Shown: positions 30,118 to 42,122 of the stretch, one piece after another
Layout of the letters: every line of letters starts with the position of its first letter
Numbering within the stretch: the first letter of the stretch is position 1
Source of the DNA: Cordylochernes scorpioides
Lineage: Eukaryota > Arthropoda > Arachnida > Pseudoscorpiones > Chernetidae
Length of the DNA stretch: 64,000 nucleotides
Assembly: GCA_030710605.1 (NCBI GenBank)
Contig: CP092872.1
Coordinates: 9,582,509-9,646,508 of the forward strand
Direction of reading: 5' to 3'
The notes under the pieces: model-generated
Databases searched by the model: none
Told to the model about the DNA's origin: nothing
Seen by the model: the letters and a program-made list of their open reading frames with translations, nothing else
Position numbers and translations under genes: made by a program

Positions 30118-30487
30118 CAGTTAAACCTGTCTATAGTGCCCCCTTAAAATAGCGTCTCCCTCTCTATAGCGCCCGATTTTAAATACGTAGTATGATGCGA
30201 TTTACATTGAAAGTGACCTGTCTATAGCACCCTCTCTCTTCGGTTCCAAAATCACTTTATTAGGTACTGCTCAACAAGAGCAACCTAGTTTATGATAATT
30301 TAAACAGTGAATAATATGTGAAGGTTATTCACATATTAAACAAAATGTTAACGCTGGATTCAATCCCAGTTCATGGCTGTTGGAAATCGAGGGTGTTACC
30401 CACTCGTCCACCGACTTTTTTCACCCCCTCTCTATAGCACCCTATTTTGTCGAGTCCCAAGAGGGAGGCTATAGACAGGTTTAACTG
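30118..30487. mobile_element. Pogo-like MITE with nested SINE family 2, arm 2 copy
   Basis: CAGTTAAACCTGTCTATAG ends with the SINE at about 30240-30420 on the minus strand. Confidence 0.75.
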
Positions 30488-31244
30488 TATATTGTCAAGT
30501 ATATTGTCTCATTTTTTTCATCCTATTATTATCCTCTATTTCTCCAATTCTCTTTTTAAATAGCTATGAGGTACAAAAGCTCCAGTATCCACTCCAATTT
30601 AAACAAAAAAAAACATTAAATTTTGGAAAAACTGAAAAAACATTTTATCACTTTTTAAACTGCAGTAGTTTCATTTTCTGTATATTTACACGTCATTGTT
30701 AACGTGTTAATCTTCATTTTTCTATCTTTTTTTCTCATATATTTTTTGTTCTTTTGTTTCTAAATCAAAATTTAAACGGTTGTTTTTCTTTGAATATATA
30801 TATTTCTCATACATTTTTTTTATTTTCACACTTTTTTTTCTTTGATTATTAATTTTTATTGTTTTTGATTATTTGAAAGTGCTTCTTTCTAAGCATAATC
30901 TTCCTTCTATAATAAGAAATAAGTCTTTTTCTCTATACATTGTTGCATATACCTAAGCGGGTATGCAAATACATTCTCTATACATTGTTGCATATACCTA
31001 AGTGGGCTATGCAAATATGTTAATGTAATATATTTCTATCTGGGTTTATATAATTTGTGTTATATTCGAACTCCCCCTCCACAGAGTTGGGAAATCTACT
31101 GGTGAAGTACAAAATGGAAATATTTTGAGCACAAAAAATTGATTTGCATAATCTGCCAAGTATAAACTCTCCCATAAGAGGATGACCCATCTGATTAAAT
31201 GGCCGCTTCATTTCAAAAGGTAAATAAAACCTTAAATAAGTAAC

Positions 31245-31612
31245 ATATAAATTAAGAAAAAGACATCTCCTGAGTGTGCAACTAAAGTTGCTGATGGCTT
31301 GTGCCATCTTTTAGAATAAATATCAACTTTTCATTAATTTTTAATTATTCCCCAATTAGCCAAATTACCTATTCTTGATTAATCAAGAAAGTACACGTTT
31401 CGGGCTGCTGGCCCTCGTCAGTATGATGCAAGCGCCATCTGTCAGAATAAATATCAACTACTCATTGATTTGTAATTATTTTCCAATTGGCCAAAATACC
31501 CATTCTGTATTAATCAAGAAAAGCTAACCACATAACGCGTTTCGGGCTGTTGGCCCTCATCAGCTTTGTGCAAGCAATGCCTGATCCGGAGATACCTTTT
31601 TCTTAATTTATC
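31245..31612 (-). repeat. Hammerhead-core array, arm 2 copy
   Basis: On the minus strand, cores are CTGACGA (31421-31415) with GAAAC, and CTGATGA (31563-31557) with GAAAC. Here both stem II sequences are perfect GGGC/GCCC. It is bounded by the same inverted pair as 2289-2653. Confidence 0.6.
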
Positions 31613-31662
31613 CACCTGATCCCTAAGTACAATTTCACTTTTGTACTATTTTTTCATATATA

Positions 31663-31838
31663 CAGTTAAACCTATCTATACTGCCCCCTCTAAATAGCGC
31701 CTCCCTCTATATAGCGCCCGATTTTAAATACATAGTACAATGCGATTTACATTAAAAGTGAGCTGTCTATAACATCCCCTCTCTATAGCACCCTATTTTG
31801 GTGAGTCCCAAGAGGGGCGCTATAGACAGGTTTAACTG
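31663..31838. mobile_element. Pogo-like MITE (CAGTTAAACC), arm 2 copy
   Basis: Counterpart of 2062-2237 with TA flanks. Confidence 0.85.
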
Positions 31839-31999
31839 TATATATATATGTGATACTTAGGTTAGGAATATTGTTACCAGCAGCTACAACAATCTTCTGA
31901 ATAAAAAACTAAAAAAATTGTTGTTGACTGAAGTTAGCAGTTGTTTTAGCTGGAGTTGGTAACAACACTGTTAACCAAAATGTTACATATATATAAATA

Positions 32000-32174
32000 C
32001 AGTAAAACCCTTCTATAGCGAACCCCAATGGGACTAAACCTGTGGGTAACTATAGCCATGGTTCATTATAACCATAGTTCACTGTAATTATAAAATAAAA
32101 AAAAGGGGATTATTTCAGGTTCATTATATGAGAAGGTTCACTATATCCCAGTTTGTTTTAGCAGGATTTTACTG
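32000..32174. mobile_element. Pogo-like MITE (CAGTAAAACCC), arm 2 copy
   Basis: Counterpart of 1710-1886. Confidence 0.8.
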
Positions 32175-32967
32175 TATATTAATGAAAGTTTTTTTTATGT
32201 TTATCGAAAACTATCAAACCTATTAATACACATGAACAAATCAGATGTGGTTTTCATTATATCATAGCACACTTTTCTCTAATAAGGTTTAGGTACACAC
32301 AAAAAAATCAACATTTTGGATATAATAAAAATTCTAATTTATCTCATTTGAAACTATAAAAATGATGATAATATAATGATATGTTAATAATTTCCTGTCT
32401 CACTATTGCTCCTACGACAACCTCATTATCATTATTATCTATAATCATAACAATTAACATCTGCCAAAACAATAGTTGTTTAACAAACATTCATTCAGGT
32501 AGAAAACTGGGGTCATTTTTGCCTCAAACATCTACATATGTTTATGATTTGGACTTGTTATCTTGTGATATTATCTATAATCCAAATTGTATACCTTAAT
32601 AACAACCTATCTTAAAGACATCAGATAGTTAGCGACTTCTCTGTACGTATCTTCATGAATCCAAGTTACGCACAGTTAGACTACCTTTATGAAGTCAGAA
32701 ATGACTTGTCAACCTCCAATGAAGAACCCCCCTCTAGAAGAGACCAGGGTATAAACATTGTCTCATGGAAGTTTTCTACAGTTCCGTACCTTTTATAAAC
32801 AACATTTTTTTTTCAATATTACACTCGTTTTACATTTCTATTAACATCGCCACTTATTTTTTGTTCATTGTTTTAACCACAATTTTTTATCCAGTTTTTC
32901 TAAAAGGAAATTTTATTATTTTCATTACTCTATAATATCTGCTTTATTTTATTTCACATTTTTCTTT

Positions 32968-33135
32968 TAACTCTAGATTGTGTTGCCCAAACGTGGCTCT
33001 GGTACATTTTTAAGTGCAAATTCGAACTGCTTTTCACATATGTAGACATGTGGTGCACTTACAGTAAAAGCAGTCGCCTACTTCTACCCACCATGATTAT
33101 CATGGCCTGTACCACGAGTACTAGGGATAAGCAAA
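32968..33135 (+). mobile_element. SINE family 1, truncated, arm 2 copy
   Basis: Counterpart of 758-925, ending CACGAGTACTAGGGATAAGC. Confidence 0.75.
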
Positions 33136-33511
33136 AAATAAAAATCTAGATTGTCAATGGTGTCTTGATATTAGATTTTTTTGTAGATTGTTTATAACAT
33201 AATCATTTAAGAAAAATTTATTGATTAAGATTATTCTATTGTTGTATCACTATATCTGTTTTTGACATTTTAATCATGGTTAGAAAAATCTAAAATTCTT
33301 GGTTCCAAGATTGTTGTTGAGGGAAGTTCAACTTTGATGAACAAATTCTTTCATTAAAAATAAATATTATTCAAAATATTAATAATATTTGCCTCTTCAC
33401 TGTTATCATAATGATATACAATTTGGATATTGATTCTGAGTGGAACAGGCAAAGTATGTCTGGAGTCTTGTACTCCTGGTAGGGCCACCCTAGACATGAA
33501 GGCTGTACTAC

Positions 33512-33546
33512 TAAGTCTTCTTCTTTCTTATCTCCACTCAATCATA
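33512..33546 (-). mobile_element. Tail-only J1/J3 insertion
   Basis: CTTCTTCTTTCTTATCTCC with a few more bases of the tail, and nothing further upstream. Confidence 0.6.
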
Positions 33547-33556
33547 TTAAGCTATC

Positions 33557-33949
33557 AACAACAACAACAAAAACCTTTATTAAGACATTATTGTCTTACA
33601 AGGGGATTCCCCTAAAAGGTTATATATGTACATGAGTGAGGAGGAAAAGCAATTTAGAGGGGAGGGGGAGCAATCAGCCGTTGTCTGTGGAGTTGAGCAC
33701 TTCTTCTCTCATTTTATCAATCACCCTGAAAAATTTAAAATATTTATAAACAAATGTTTTATCCAGCAGGAGAGTAGTAAAGATTTTATATACATGTTGT
33801 TCATTGTAGTGAGTTAGCCTCAAAATTTCGCGAATTTCCAGTCTCTTTTCATGTAGGAATGGGCAATGGAATAGATAATGGACCAAATTGTCTTGGATGC
33901 CAACATTGCAGAAGTAGCAATTTAAAGGGTTGCTGTTCCAAAATCCCAA
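33557..33949 (-). mobile_element. LINE 3' end, arm 2 copy, more complete
   Basis: A 91-codon frame reads CYFCNVGIQDNLVHYLFHCP, then EKRLEIREILRL, the Cys/His end of ORF2. A (GTT)n tail (CAACAACAACAAC on this strand) follows. It marks the outer limit of the visible palindrome. Confidence 0.75.
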
Positions 33950-34035
33950 TTAAGGTATCAAGCTTGTAAAGCTTGAGACTTTTAATGGTGTCTGCTGGGG
34001 AAGAGTAGAGCTCATCAATGGATGAGTCCACATAA
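33950..34035 (-). mobile_element. J1 LINE fragment
   Basis: AAGGTATCAAGCTTGTAAAG and GAAGAGTAGAGCTCATCAAT are the J1 C-terminus read backwards. Confidence 0.65.
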
Positions 34036-34299
34036 ATGGTAACAGTCGTATTCCTACCTTTATATTTATCAGATGTTCACATCAACATGAAACAATTACT
34101 CCATATGATAAGATAAGTAACACCATCATTACAATTTGGATTATAGATAAGAATCACAAGATGAAAAAAACCAAATCCAGATAATAAAATTCTATGTCAA
34201 GTTTGGTTAACACCATTGACACTAATAGTATAATGATAATATTAATTATTTTATAACAAAATTTGACAAATTATACCACAAATGTTCTTTTTACAGAAC

Positions 34300-34520
34300 G
34301 AAAATTGTAATTTTAAATTTTTTAAGGAGAAATAATGACTATTCCTATCCTTTAGGGATGAAGTATGAAAAGATGAATTGTGAAGAGTAATGATAACGGA
34401 ATAATAAAGTGTCCAGGGATGGGAATGGAATCTTCACAATTCATCCTTTCATACTACATCCCTAAGGTTAGAAATAATCGTTATTTATCCTTAAAATAAA
34501 TTTCAATTTTTCATTCAAAA
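34300..34520. mobile_element. Foldback MITE
   Basis: About 100-bp inverted arms (TTTAGGGATGAAGTATGAAA and TTTCATACTACATCCCTAA) surround a ~30-bp centre. No coding capacity; the superfamily is unknown. Confidence 0.7.
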
Positions 34521-34796
34521 GAAACATTTGCAGTATAATTGTCAAACTTCATTCTACAATCATAAGCCCGCATTATATTGTATTATAAATTAATTCTGTT
34601 CATCATATGTAAAGTGCGGCTATATTATGTAAAAAAGGTAAAAGACTTTGCACGTTGACAAAAAAAGAGCTTGAAATTACCCTTGACCATTTAAAAAAAC
34701 ATTGTTATCAATTCTTATATCGTTAGTTTCATATTAAAAATTTGTTTTTTCTTCTCTATTCACTATTGTTATTCTATTTCTTTTAAAATTTGTAAA

Positions 34797-34992
34797 AAAT
34801 AAATTTACTGGCAATGTGTTTCTTTTCAATAATATTGTGGGAGCTGAGAGACTTCCTTACAGCCTGCTGGGATGACAGACCATGGCGTCGGCTCACTGGA
34901 CTAATGAATCAACACACCACAATATCATCAAATACTGCAGAGATAATATTTGATGATATTATTGAAAAGAAACACATTGCCAGTAAATTTAT
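34797..34992. mobile_element. MITE with ~40-bp terminal inverted repeats
   Basis: TAAATTTACTGGCAATGTGT and the complementary ACACATTGCCAGTAAATTTA bracket 196 bp that includes a GC-richer centre (GACCATGGCGTCGGCTCACTGG is split by a mismatch). A 70-codon frame inside is not convincing. Confidence 0.75.
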
Positions 34993-37129
34993 TTTGTTAC
35001 AAATTTTATCGATAGATGGCAATTGAATTCATAAATTCTCTTTCCTTTATTAATCCTTTTTTTTTTTTTTATCCCTAAAAAGGATCTAGCATGGGCTTTT
35101 TGTTAACACTCTGTGTTTATATAGATTTTTCTTTTTATATTCATTTGAAATCTTTCTATTCATTTTATTCTTTTACTGTAACACATCTTTATCACACCTC
35201 TTTTTACAAAATAATTTTTACGTATTATTAGGTTTTTTTTATAAAAATTGTTATTAGATTTCCAATTTTAGATTTCAAAAAGGTTAGGTTAAAAAGAAAT
35301 GCTCTTTTTAAATAATATATTTAACAGATTAGAGATGAATAGTATATTCTGATTTGCATACTCTTAAACCTGAAAAACTCTCAGACAATTTTGCATATTT
35401 CCAAGTAAAATTTGTGTAAATATGCAAAGATGTTTGATTTTTTTTTTCTTTAATGATACCCATATTAACTTTTTAATGATACCATTATTATCTCTTTAAA
35501 GAAATACATTTCAGAATCACTTGAACTCTGCATTAATTTTACATATTTACACATTAGGTTTTATATATCCAATTTGTGTATCCTACAAATTTAACCTTTT
35601 GATAAAAAAACATTTTGACTTTCTCACAGATGAGAATACACCATTTTCTCTCTCACTATCAGACTCCATAACTAATAGTTTTGATAATTCTGGGTTAATT
35701 AAAACCATCTTAACTACTTTTTAACTAGCTCCATCCATTCTCACTTTTTTAATCCCTACCCCCCCCTTCCCTCAATTCACTTTCCATCATTTTTTTTTTT
35801 TTTTTTCAAATTTTTTTCTCTGATTTTTTTATATATATCATTTTTTTATATAATAAAAATAAATACCTCCATACATAATATATTCATAATGATTTATTTA
35901 TATATATATATATATACCTCATCGACATGATTTAAAATAGGTTAAATATATTACAATTTATATATATATAAGTGTATTATTATTCATGTGTTTTTTTTTC
36001 CCTTCTATTACTGATAATAATGGACACATACACACCCTCTCTGTTTATTTGTTTTATTATACATATATATATTTTTAAGGTATCGTGTAAATAGAGAATT
36101 TTTTTTTTTTTTTTAATGTTGACGACATTTTTTTAATGTTTTAAGAAATTCTATGAAGAGAGATGATTATTAGATGATGATGATGATAAACCTTCCGATC
36201 CCTTTCCCCTTGTTCAAAGTCCACTGTTCACACTCCCCCCCCCCACCCCCCTTTTTCTCCAAACAATCACTGTGATAAAAAAGATATATATTTAAATGCG
36301 GGATTAAAACAGAAAATCCAAGAAAGCCACTTTTAAACTTCTCTGCCTACTATAATCCAGCCTACTATGTCCCAATTTTTTTTTTTTTTTTCTAGTATAA
36401 GGGTCAAGTTTGTTATAAACTACCCCTATAGATTATTATTATTGTTATCTTTTTTGATCATTTTTTTTCCGTAGTTTTTCTCTGTTTTGTTGATGGCATT
36501 CCAAACCTGTTGTCAAAACGCAAGTAATGATTTATGTTTATAGAAATGGATATTGAATTTACTTATTTGGATTTGATTTTAAGATCATCCTCCTTTTTTT
36601 TTTTTGGATTTGATTCTTTTTATCTCTTATTATTATGATGTTTTTATTCCCTTAATTGATTAAAAGTTGCCCTCTATGGGTCCATGGGTGTATTTCTACT
36701 GTGGCAAAAAAATATTTTTTTCAAAAATTGTTAAAATTTTAACCCAGTTATGTGTGTTGGTTCATAGGTATATTTTATATTTCCTAAATAAAAGAGATAG
36801 TTAAAAAAAAAGACCAAATCCAAATAAGTAAAGAACAGGTGATGTTACAGTGACAAATTGTTAGGTTGAAGGAGTGCTTAAACCTTGTAAACAATCCATA
36901 GTTATAAATGTCAATTAATGACTTGCAAACTCAGTTGCTACTGTTAACAAACCATCACAGTTTTATCTTCTTTCAAAATTTGCATATTTTTGCTTATATG
37001 CACAAAAAAATGTTACGATGCTCTTACAAGTAGAAAGACTTGAAGCCTTTCTTCTCCACAACCATGAATATCATAAGCCTCACCTATTAACTTGAACCTA
37101 TTGAAAATTTTATAAACTCTTTTTGAATT
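34993..37129. other. AT-rich noncoding DNA
   Basis: T-rich with many homopolymers and (TA)n runs. A 67-codon frame at 35521 has no recognisable domain. No RNA gene seen. Confidence 0.5.
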
Positions 37130-37133
37130 TTAA

Positions 37134-38212
37134 CTCTTTTGCTGCCAGAAGTGTGGGTAGATGGCCAATGTCACTACCATAGGAGTAAACTGGACTCAGG
37201 TATTAATATTGTTTTTTTAACACAGAGTTTATCCATTAAATAGAAAACTTTATATAAATATATATTCAGGAAAAATAAAAAAAAAAAAGATCTTCTTCTT
37301 CTTCTTTCTTATCTAAAAAGATAAATACCAGTTATTTACAGCTAAGTAACAATGTATTCCACTTTTTAATATCATCAAAATATGATATTTGAACCAGGAG
37401 AAAATAAATCTTAAATCTCCTCATCAAATTTGCCCCTTTCTATTGCTGAAAACTAGAAGTTTTTAAAACGCTACTTTTCTCTCTTATATATATTTAGAAT
37501 TATAAGCTCTTTCTCTACAGCTCTTATCTTCAATTTAGGTATACATTCTTACAGTCCTAAAAGCATATGTCTATAGTTCTTTCAAAACACCCATTTACTG
37601 TCTTCAATACCAAATGCAAGATATATAAGAAATTCATTCTAATACAAAAGTAGATTGGTTTTGAGATTGAAATGGTAAAATCTCTTGAAGGGTTCCCCAC
37701 TGATGAGTCATGCCCTCTTTTTCTCTATTTTTATTAATAACAGTACAATAGAACCTCCCTGTAAATGACAACACTTAATTGCAAAGCCAAATTGTCTTTT
37801 AGGGAGAAGTGTCCTCTTACCTGAAGAGTTTCCCTCTTACTGATGAGTTACTAAATAGAAAAATTTGTAATTATGCAAATGGAAACTGTCCTTTGTAGAT
37901 AGGTCCTCATACCAGATAGTTGCTAAATAGTAAAAAATGGTCATTTTGGTTATGAGGATTTCCTCTTTGTTGAAAGTTGTCATCTAGCGCGAGTGTCTTC
38001 TCATGGAGGTTCTACTTTATAAGGGCTGTGGAAAAAATAGCTTCTAATTATATATATTTAAAGAAAAGTAGCGTTAAAAAATACTTAATAGTTTTCAAGA
38101 GAATAGATATTGAGGCTTATAGATATCCTGAGAGTGTATGATAGAGCTCAAAAATAGTGAGCCTGACATAACAGTGTCATCGCGAAAAAGCACGTAATCG
38201 GCAGCAAAAGAG
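37134..38212. mobile_element. piggyBac-like non-autonomous foldback element
   Basis: CTCTTTTGCTGCC and GGCAGCAAAAGAG terminate the element, flanked by TTAA at 37130 and 38213, the piggyBac target. Long imperfect inverted arms run inward (AAACGCTACTTTTCT near 37467 against AGAAAAGTAGCGTT near 38062). A LINE-tail microinsertion (37291-37315) and a pogo-like MITE (37741-38022) are nested in it. Confidence 0.75.
37741..38022. mobile_element. CAGTAGAACCTC-type MITE nested in the piggyBac-like element
   Basis: TAGAACCTCCCTGTAAATG and TCTCATGGAGGTTCTA ends, with repeated TTGCTAAATAG and GTCCTC motifs. Confidence 0.65.
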
Positions 38213-38569
38213 TTAAAAGATAAGTGTTGATATGTTTTGATAAATGATAGATAATAAAAAGCTCATCTTTCATTGTCAGATACTTATTTTATTTTTGTCA
38301 ATAAAGAAAATAGTTATATCGAAAAATATTTTTATATTTAAAGTTAAAAAAAGGATTAATGCTCACAGAGTTGTTACATTGTTTCTCTATTAAAAAAATA
38401 TAGTTTTTTGAAATGTAGACCAATTATTATCCTTTTTTTTTTTTCAAATATTTCCAGAGTGCTTTCTTTGGAGTTTTAGAATTTCTGTTTTCAATAGACA
38501 GTCTTTGCCCTTTTTCTTTATCTCCTCTTTTTTTTCGAATTTAAAAATTGATAACTGTTTGTTATTCAC

Positions 38570-38790
38570 ACAAGGTAATAAGACCTAATAAATAATTAGT
38601 TTGTGACGTTTCGAGTAACAACATTGATACCATCTTAAGACAAAAATACTGAATGAGGAACACAGCATGTTTTCTCACTCAATACTTTTGCCTGATAGTA
38701 ATAACATTGTTACCAAAATGTTACACACTTATTTATTAATTTGAATTTGGTCTTATTAACCTTGTATTTCTAATCTATAATCCAAATTGT
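38570..38790. mobile_element. N1 inverted-repeat element
   Basis: CACAAGGTAATAAGACCTAA and TTGGTCTTATTAACCTTG ends with inverted halves around GTATCAATGTTG-like cores. The hammerhead boxes are degraded. Confidence 0.65.
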
Positions 38791-39049
38791 ATCTTATCAT
38801 GTTAGTTATTCTTTTTCTTCTTTTTTTTTATGGAAAAAAGGCTACTTCTCTGTCAAAATTATAGTAAACAAAAGCTACGTTCAATCAATCCTCTGTGACT
38901 ATCAACTGAAGTCTGCAAGTTTGCAGAGATGGACAATAGATGTTACATAGCTTTTGTATTCTAATTTTATAGAAGTGGCCTTCTATTTTTTTTCAAGATT
39001 TCTGAAAAGTAAAAATTCTTTGCAATAAATAAAATGTCTTCTAAGGATG

Positions 39050-39415
39050 AAATTCTTGCTTTATTTTACCTAATCTTTTCTAAAGCTTTCGGATTTTATA
39101 AATCCTTCTCAAGGAGTATATGATAACTTTATAATCTGTAGAAAGTGATAAATCACAATTTGGATTATAGATACAAGGTAATAAGACCTAATCCAAATAA
39201 TTTAATAGTTTATGATGTTTCGATAATAGCATTGTTATCATCATCAGACAAAAGAATTAATAAATAAAAATTATTCTTTTGTCTGATGATGGTTACAATG
39301 CTGTTACCAAAACATCATACACTATTAAATTATTTGGATTAGGTCTTATTACCTTATATCTATAATCTATAGAAAGGTTTGGGAAACCCGAAAGCTTTTA
39401 GAAGAAAATATATAA
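39050..39415. mobile_element. N1 element with flanking hairpin motifs
   Basis: The N1 inverted halves span 39160-39372 (CTGATGATGG at 39283 and its inverse at 39240). Outside lie an inverted pair, AAAGCTTTCGG and CCGAAAGCTTTTAG, at about 39080 and 39390. The GAAAGCT style matches Penelope-like 3' ends. Confidence 0.55.
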
Positions 39416-39614
39416 CAATAAAGCAAAAAAACTTGGAAGCTGTTTTATTTATTATTTTTATGATTGATTTCTCTTTTCCTTTTGATTTATCTTCTAAGCC
39501 TTTCATTACCCTTTTGTTTTCTCTTTTTTTTTTCTAGTTATACCCCTCCCTCTCTCTCTTCACTTTCTTAAATCTTAAAAAAAGAAATGGATCCCCAACC
39601 TATATATATATATA

Positions 39615-39786
39615 CAGTTAAACCTGTCTATAGCGCCCCCTCTAAATAGCGCTTTCCTCTCTATAGCGCTCGATTTTAAACATTAAAATGTAAACATTTT
39701 ACATTAAAAGTGACCTGTCTATAGCACACCCCTCTCTATAGCATTCTATTTTGGTGAGTCCCAAGTGGGGGCGACAGGTTTAACTG
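39615..39786. mobile_element. Pogo-like MITE (CAGTTAAACC)
   Basis: Complete copy with both termini, next to a (TA)n run. Confidence 0.85.
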
Positions 39787-39904
39787 TAGATATTAAATTT
39801 GGTTCGGGAGTTTGTTTTGAAAGGAATTATAGCTTGGCATCATTATTCTTGATTTCTCTACTTTTTCCCAATGTTCTGGCAACTCTCATCTTCCACAGAT
39901 GGGA

Positions 39905-40125
39905 GTAAAAAATAATGTTCCAATGGCTCCCTGATTCTTTCAAAAGTCCAACCCTACCAGCAAGTGCGTGTAACTTGTACACTGGCATATTTGTAAGTGC
40001 AAAAGTCGAACTGCTTTTCATATGTGTAGACATGTGGTACAACTTACAGTAAGTTGCCTACTTCTACCCACCATGATTATCATGGTCTGTAACACGTGTA
40101 CTAGAGATAAGCAAAAAAAAAAAAA
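39905..40125 (+). mobile_element. SINE family 1, head missing
   Basis: AAAATAATGTTCCAATGGC through GTAACACGTGTACTAGAGAT and poly-A match the body of 16890-17115. Confidence 0.75.
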
Positions 40126-40937
40126 TAGGTTGGAGCGAGTTTTAGAGAAACTTGAATTGAAAAACTTATTCTTCTTTCGACTGAAGATGACAGTGTGTAG
40201 CTGAAACATCAGGAAGTAATGAATAAATCAAGAATTTATTGATGAAGCTATATTTCTTTTTAAAAAACTGTGTATGTATACTATAATTGTATTTTATCTC
40301 TTTAAGATCTATATTGTTTCTTTGGAAATATTATATATATATATATTTCAAAAATAAATTAAAAAATATGTAAATCATTTTTTTTTCACTGGAGATATTT
40401 TAAAACAAAAAAAATTGGGGGCTCAAAAAAAAAAGGCAGCTATTTTTTTTTTTTAACAATTAATATGTGCGTTAGGACCAAAGAGAGAAAAAAAATTTTT
40501 TTTAATCTGTGATTTTTTTTTTTTTTTTACAAAAAAAAGTTTTTATTTTTTTATATATTTACATATTATAATGGAATTAGTGAAAGTCATTGGTTGTTTT
40601 TGATTGAATTTTTTTTATATTTATTATTATTATTATATTTGAATGAAAAGACTGTTGTGAAAATTTTTTATTCTAGTACTCTCTATTTAAAAAAAAAGTC
40701 TTTTCATCTCCAGTGCCAATTGATGAATGTGGTAATTAATATTTTACTCCCCCCTGAGAGCTAACTTGTGTGTGATTTCCTTCCTTGTAGTTATACGTAC
40801 AGTTCCCCTCCCCTCTCTCTCTCTTGTTCTGATATGTTTGGGACATGTTATGTAAAGGAGGTGCTATGTTTGTCAATAAAGTATGGAACCAAATACCTTC
40901 AACTCCACTGACTTTACTTCTTTTTTATCTACATATA
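40126..40937. other. AT-rich noncoding DNA with a possible 3' UTR end
   Basis: Mostly poly-A and poly-T rich. At 40875 CAATAAAGTATGG is a good polyadenylation signal after a T-rich and C/T-rich stretch; it could be the end of a plus-strand transcript. No exon is visible to attach it to. Confidence 0.35.
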
Positions 40938-41425
40938 TCTATATATATATATAAATGAATTTATGTGTGTGTGTTTGTCCTTTATGCCTGACCAAACCAC
41001 TCATTGGAACGCCATGAAACTTTGGGAAGTTATTTAGTATAGTACTGGGAAGGTTTCTAGCAAATAAAATTTTTGAAATAACTTTTCGCCTAAAAATAAT
41101 CAAGATAAATATTCTAATTTATCTGTTATAATTCAACAATCTGCTCTAAATATTATGATACGATGATTTTGTAATGTAGAAAATTAGGAAAGACAAAATT
41201 CAGGATGACACGGCAATTTATTTGAGACAAGAATAATGATACAATTCCAAGGCAAGATACTATTCCTTTAACTTCCAATTACCGAGGGAACCAATTAATA
41301 TTGATTTTATTCAACTTATCGAGTATTTTTCAAGGGACCGGGGAAAAATGTTCACTTTATCGAGAGATTCGTTAGACAAACCTTTACTCGGGTAAAACCC
41401 GGGCGAAGCCGGGTACGTCCGCTAG
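40938..41425 (+). mobile_element. Non-autonomous Helitron 1
   Basis: Starts TCTATATATAT and ends with the hairpin CCCGGGCGAAGCCGGG, a short spacer and CTAG, classic Helitron termini. It is followed directly by T. No Rep/helicase coding is present. Confidence 0.85.
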
Positions 41426-42122
41426 TCTATATATATAAAATTGAATGTCTGTGTGTCTGTGTGTGTGTCCTCTTTGGATTCAAAAACCATACATCCAATC
41501 GCCGTGAAAATTTGGAATATTATTAGGCATATCCCCGGAAAGGTTTACGAAAAATAATTTCTTGAATATCTTAAATATCCTTAGAGTTATTTGCAGATTT
41601 GTAGCTTTAACTCGCAAGCGGGGGGCGGGTGACCTCCGGGAACTACGTCCATCTTCCATAAACGACCATGATTTTATTCAACTTATCGAGTATTTTTCAA
41701 GGGACCGGGAAAATATGTAGATAAAACGATGATTTTGTAATGTAGAAAATTAGGAAAGACAAAATTCAGGATGACACGGCACACAGGGACCGGGAAAAAA
41801 TAATCACTTTATCGAGAGATTCACGACCATGATTTTATTCAACTTATCGAGTATTTTTCAAGGGACCGGGAAAATATGTTCACTAGATAAAACGATGATT
41901 TTGTAATGTAGAAAATTATGAAAGACAAAATTCAGGATGACACGGCACACAGGGACCGGGGAAAAATGTTCACTTTATCGAGAGATTCAAATTTACGAGT
42001 TTCAAATTATCAAAATATATCTTTTTTTTTTTATAAGTTTATAGAGAATTGTTTTAACAAATGTTCGTTAGACAAACCTTTACTCGGGTAAAACCTCGGG
42101 CGAAGCCGGGTACGTCCGCTAG
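41426..42122 (+). mobile_element. Non-autonomous Helitron 2, abutting the first
   Basis: Its 5' TCTATATATATAAAATTG begins at the base after the CTAG of Helitron 1. Its 3' end has CGGGCGAAGCCGGG and CTAG at 42119. Inside, a ~165-bp block (TTATCGAGTATTTTTCAAGG) is tandemly duplicated at 41660 and 41825. Confidence 0.85.

Larger units (their letters stand above)
20344..33950. repeat. Arm 2 of the inverted duplication
   Basis: Reverse complement of arm 1, beginning immediately after the N run. Exons D to G match arm 1 base for base in length, and one amino-acid change was noticed in exon G (Asp to Asn). Introns and repeats carry many small indels, mostly in homopolymers. Arm 2 alone holds a MITE at 22503-22844, a direct duplication around 26512-27042 and a LINE-tail microinsertion at 24467-24492. 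Such differences are typical of two haplotypes or an older duplication. Confidence 0.9.
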
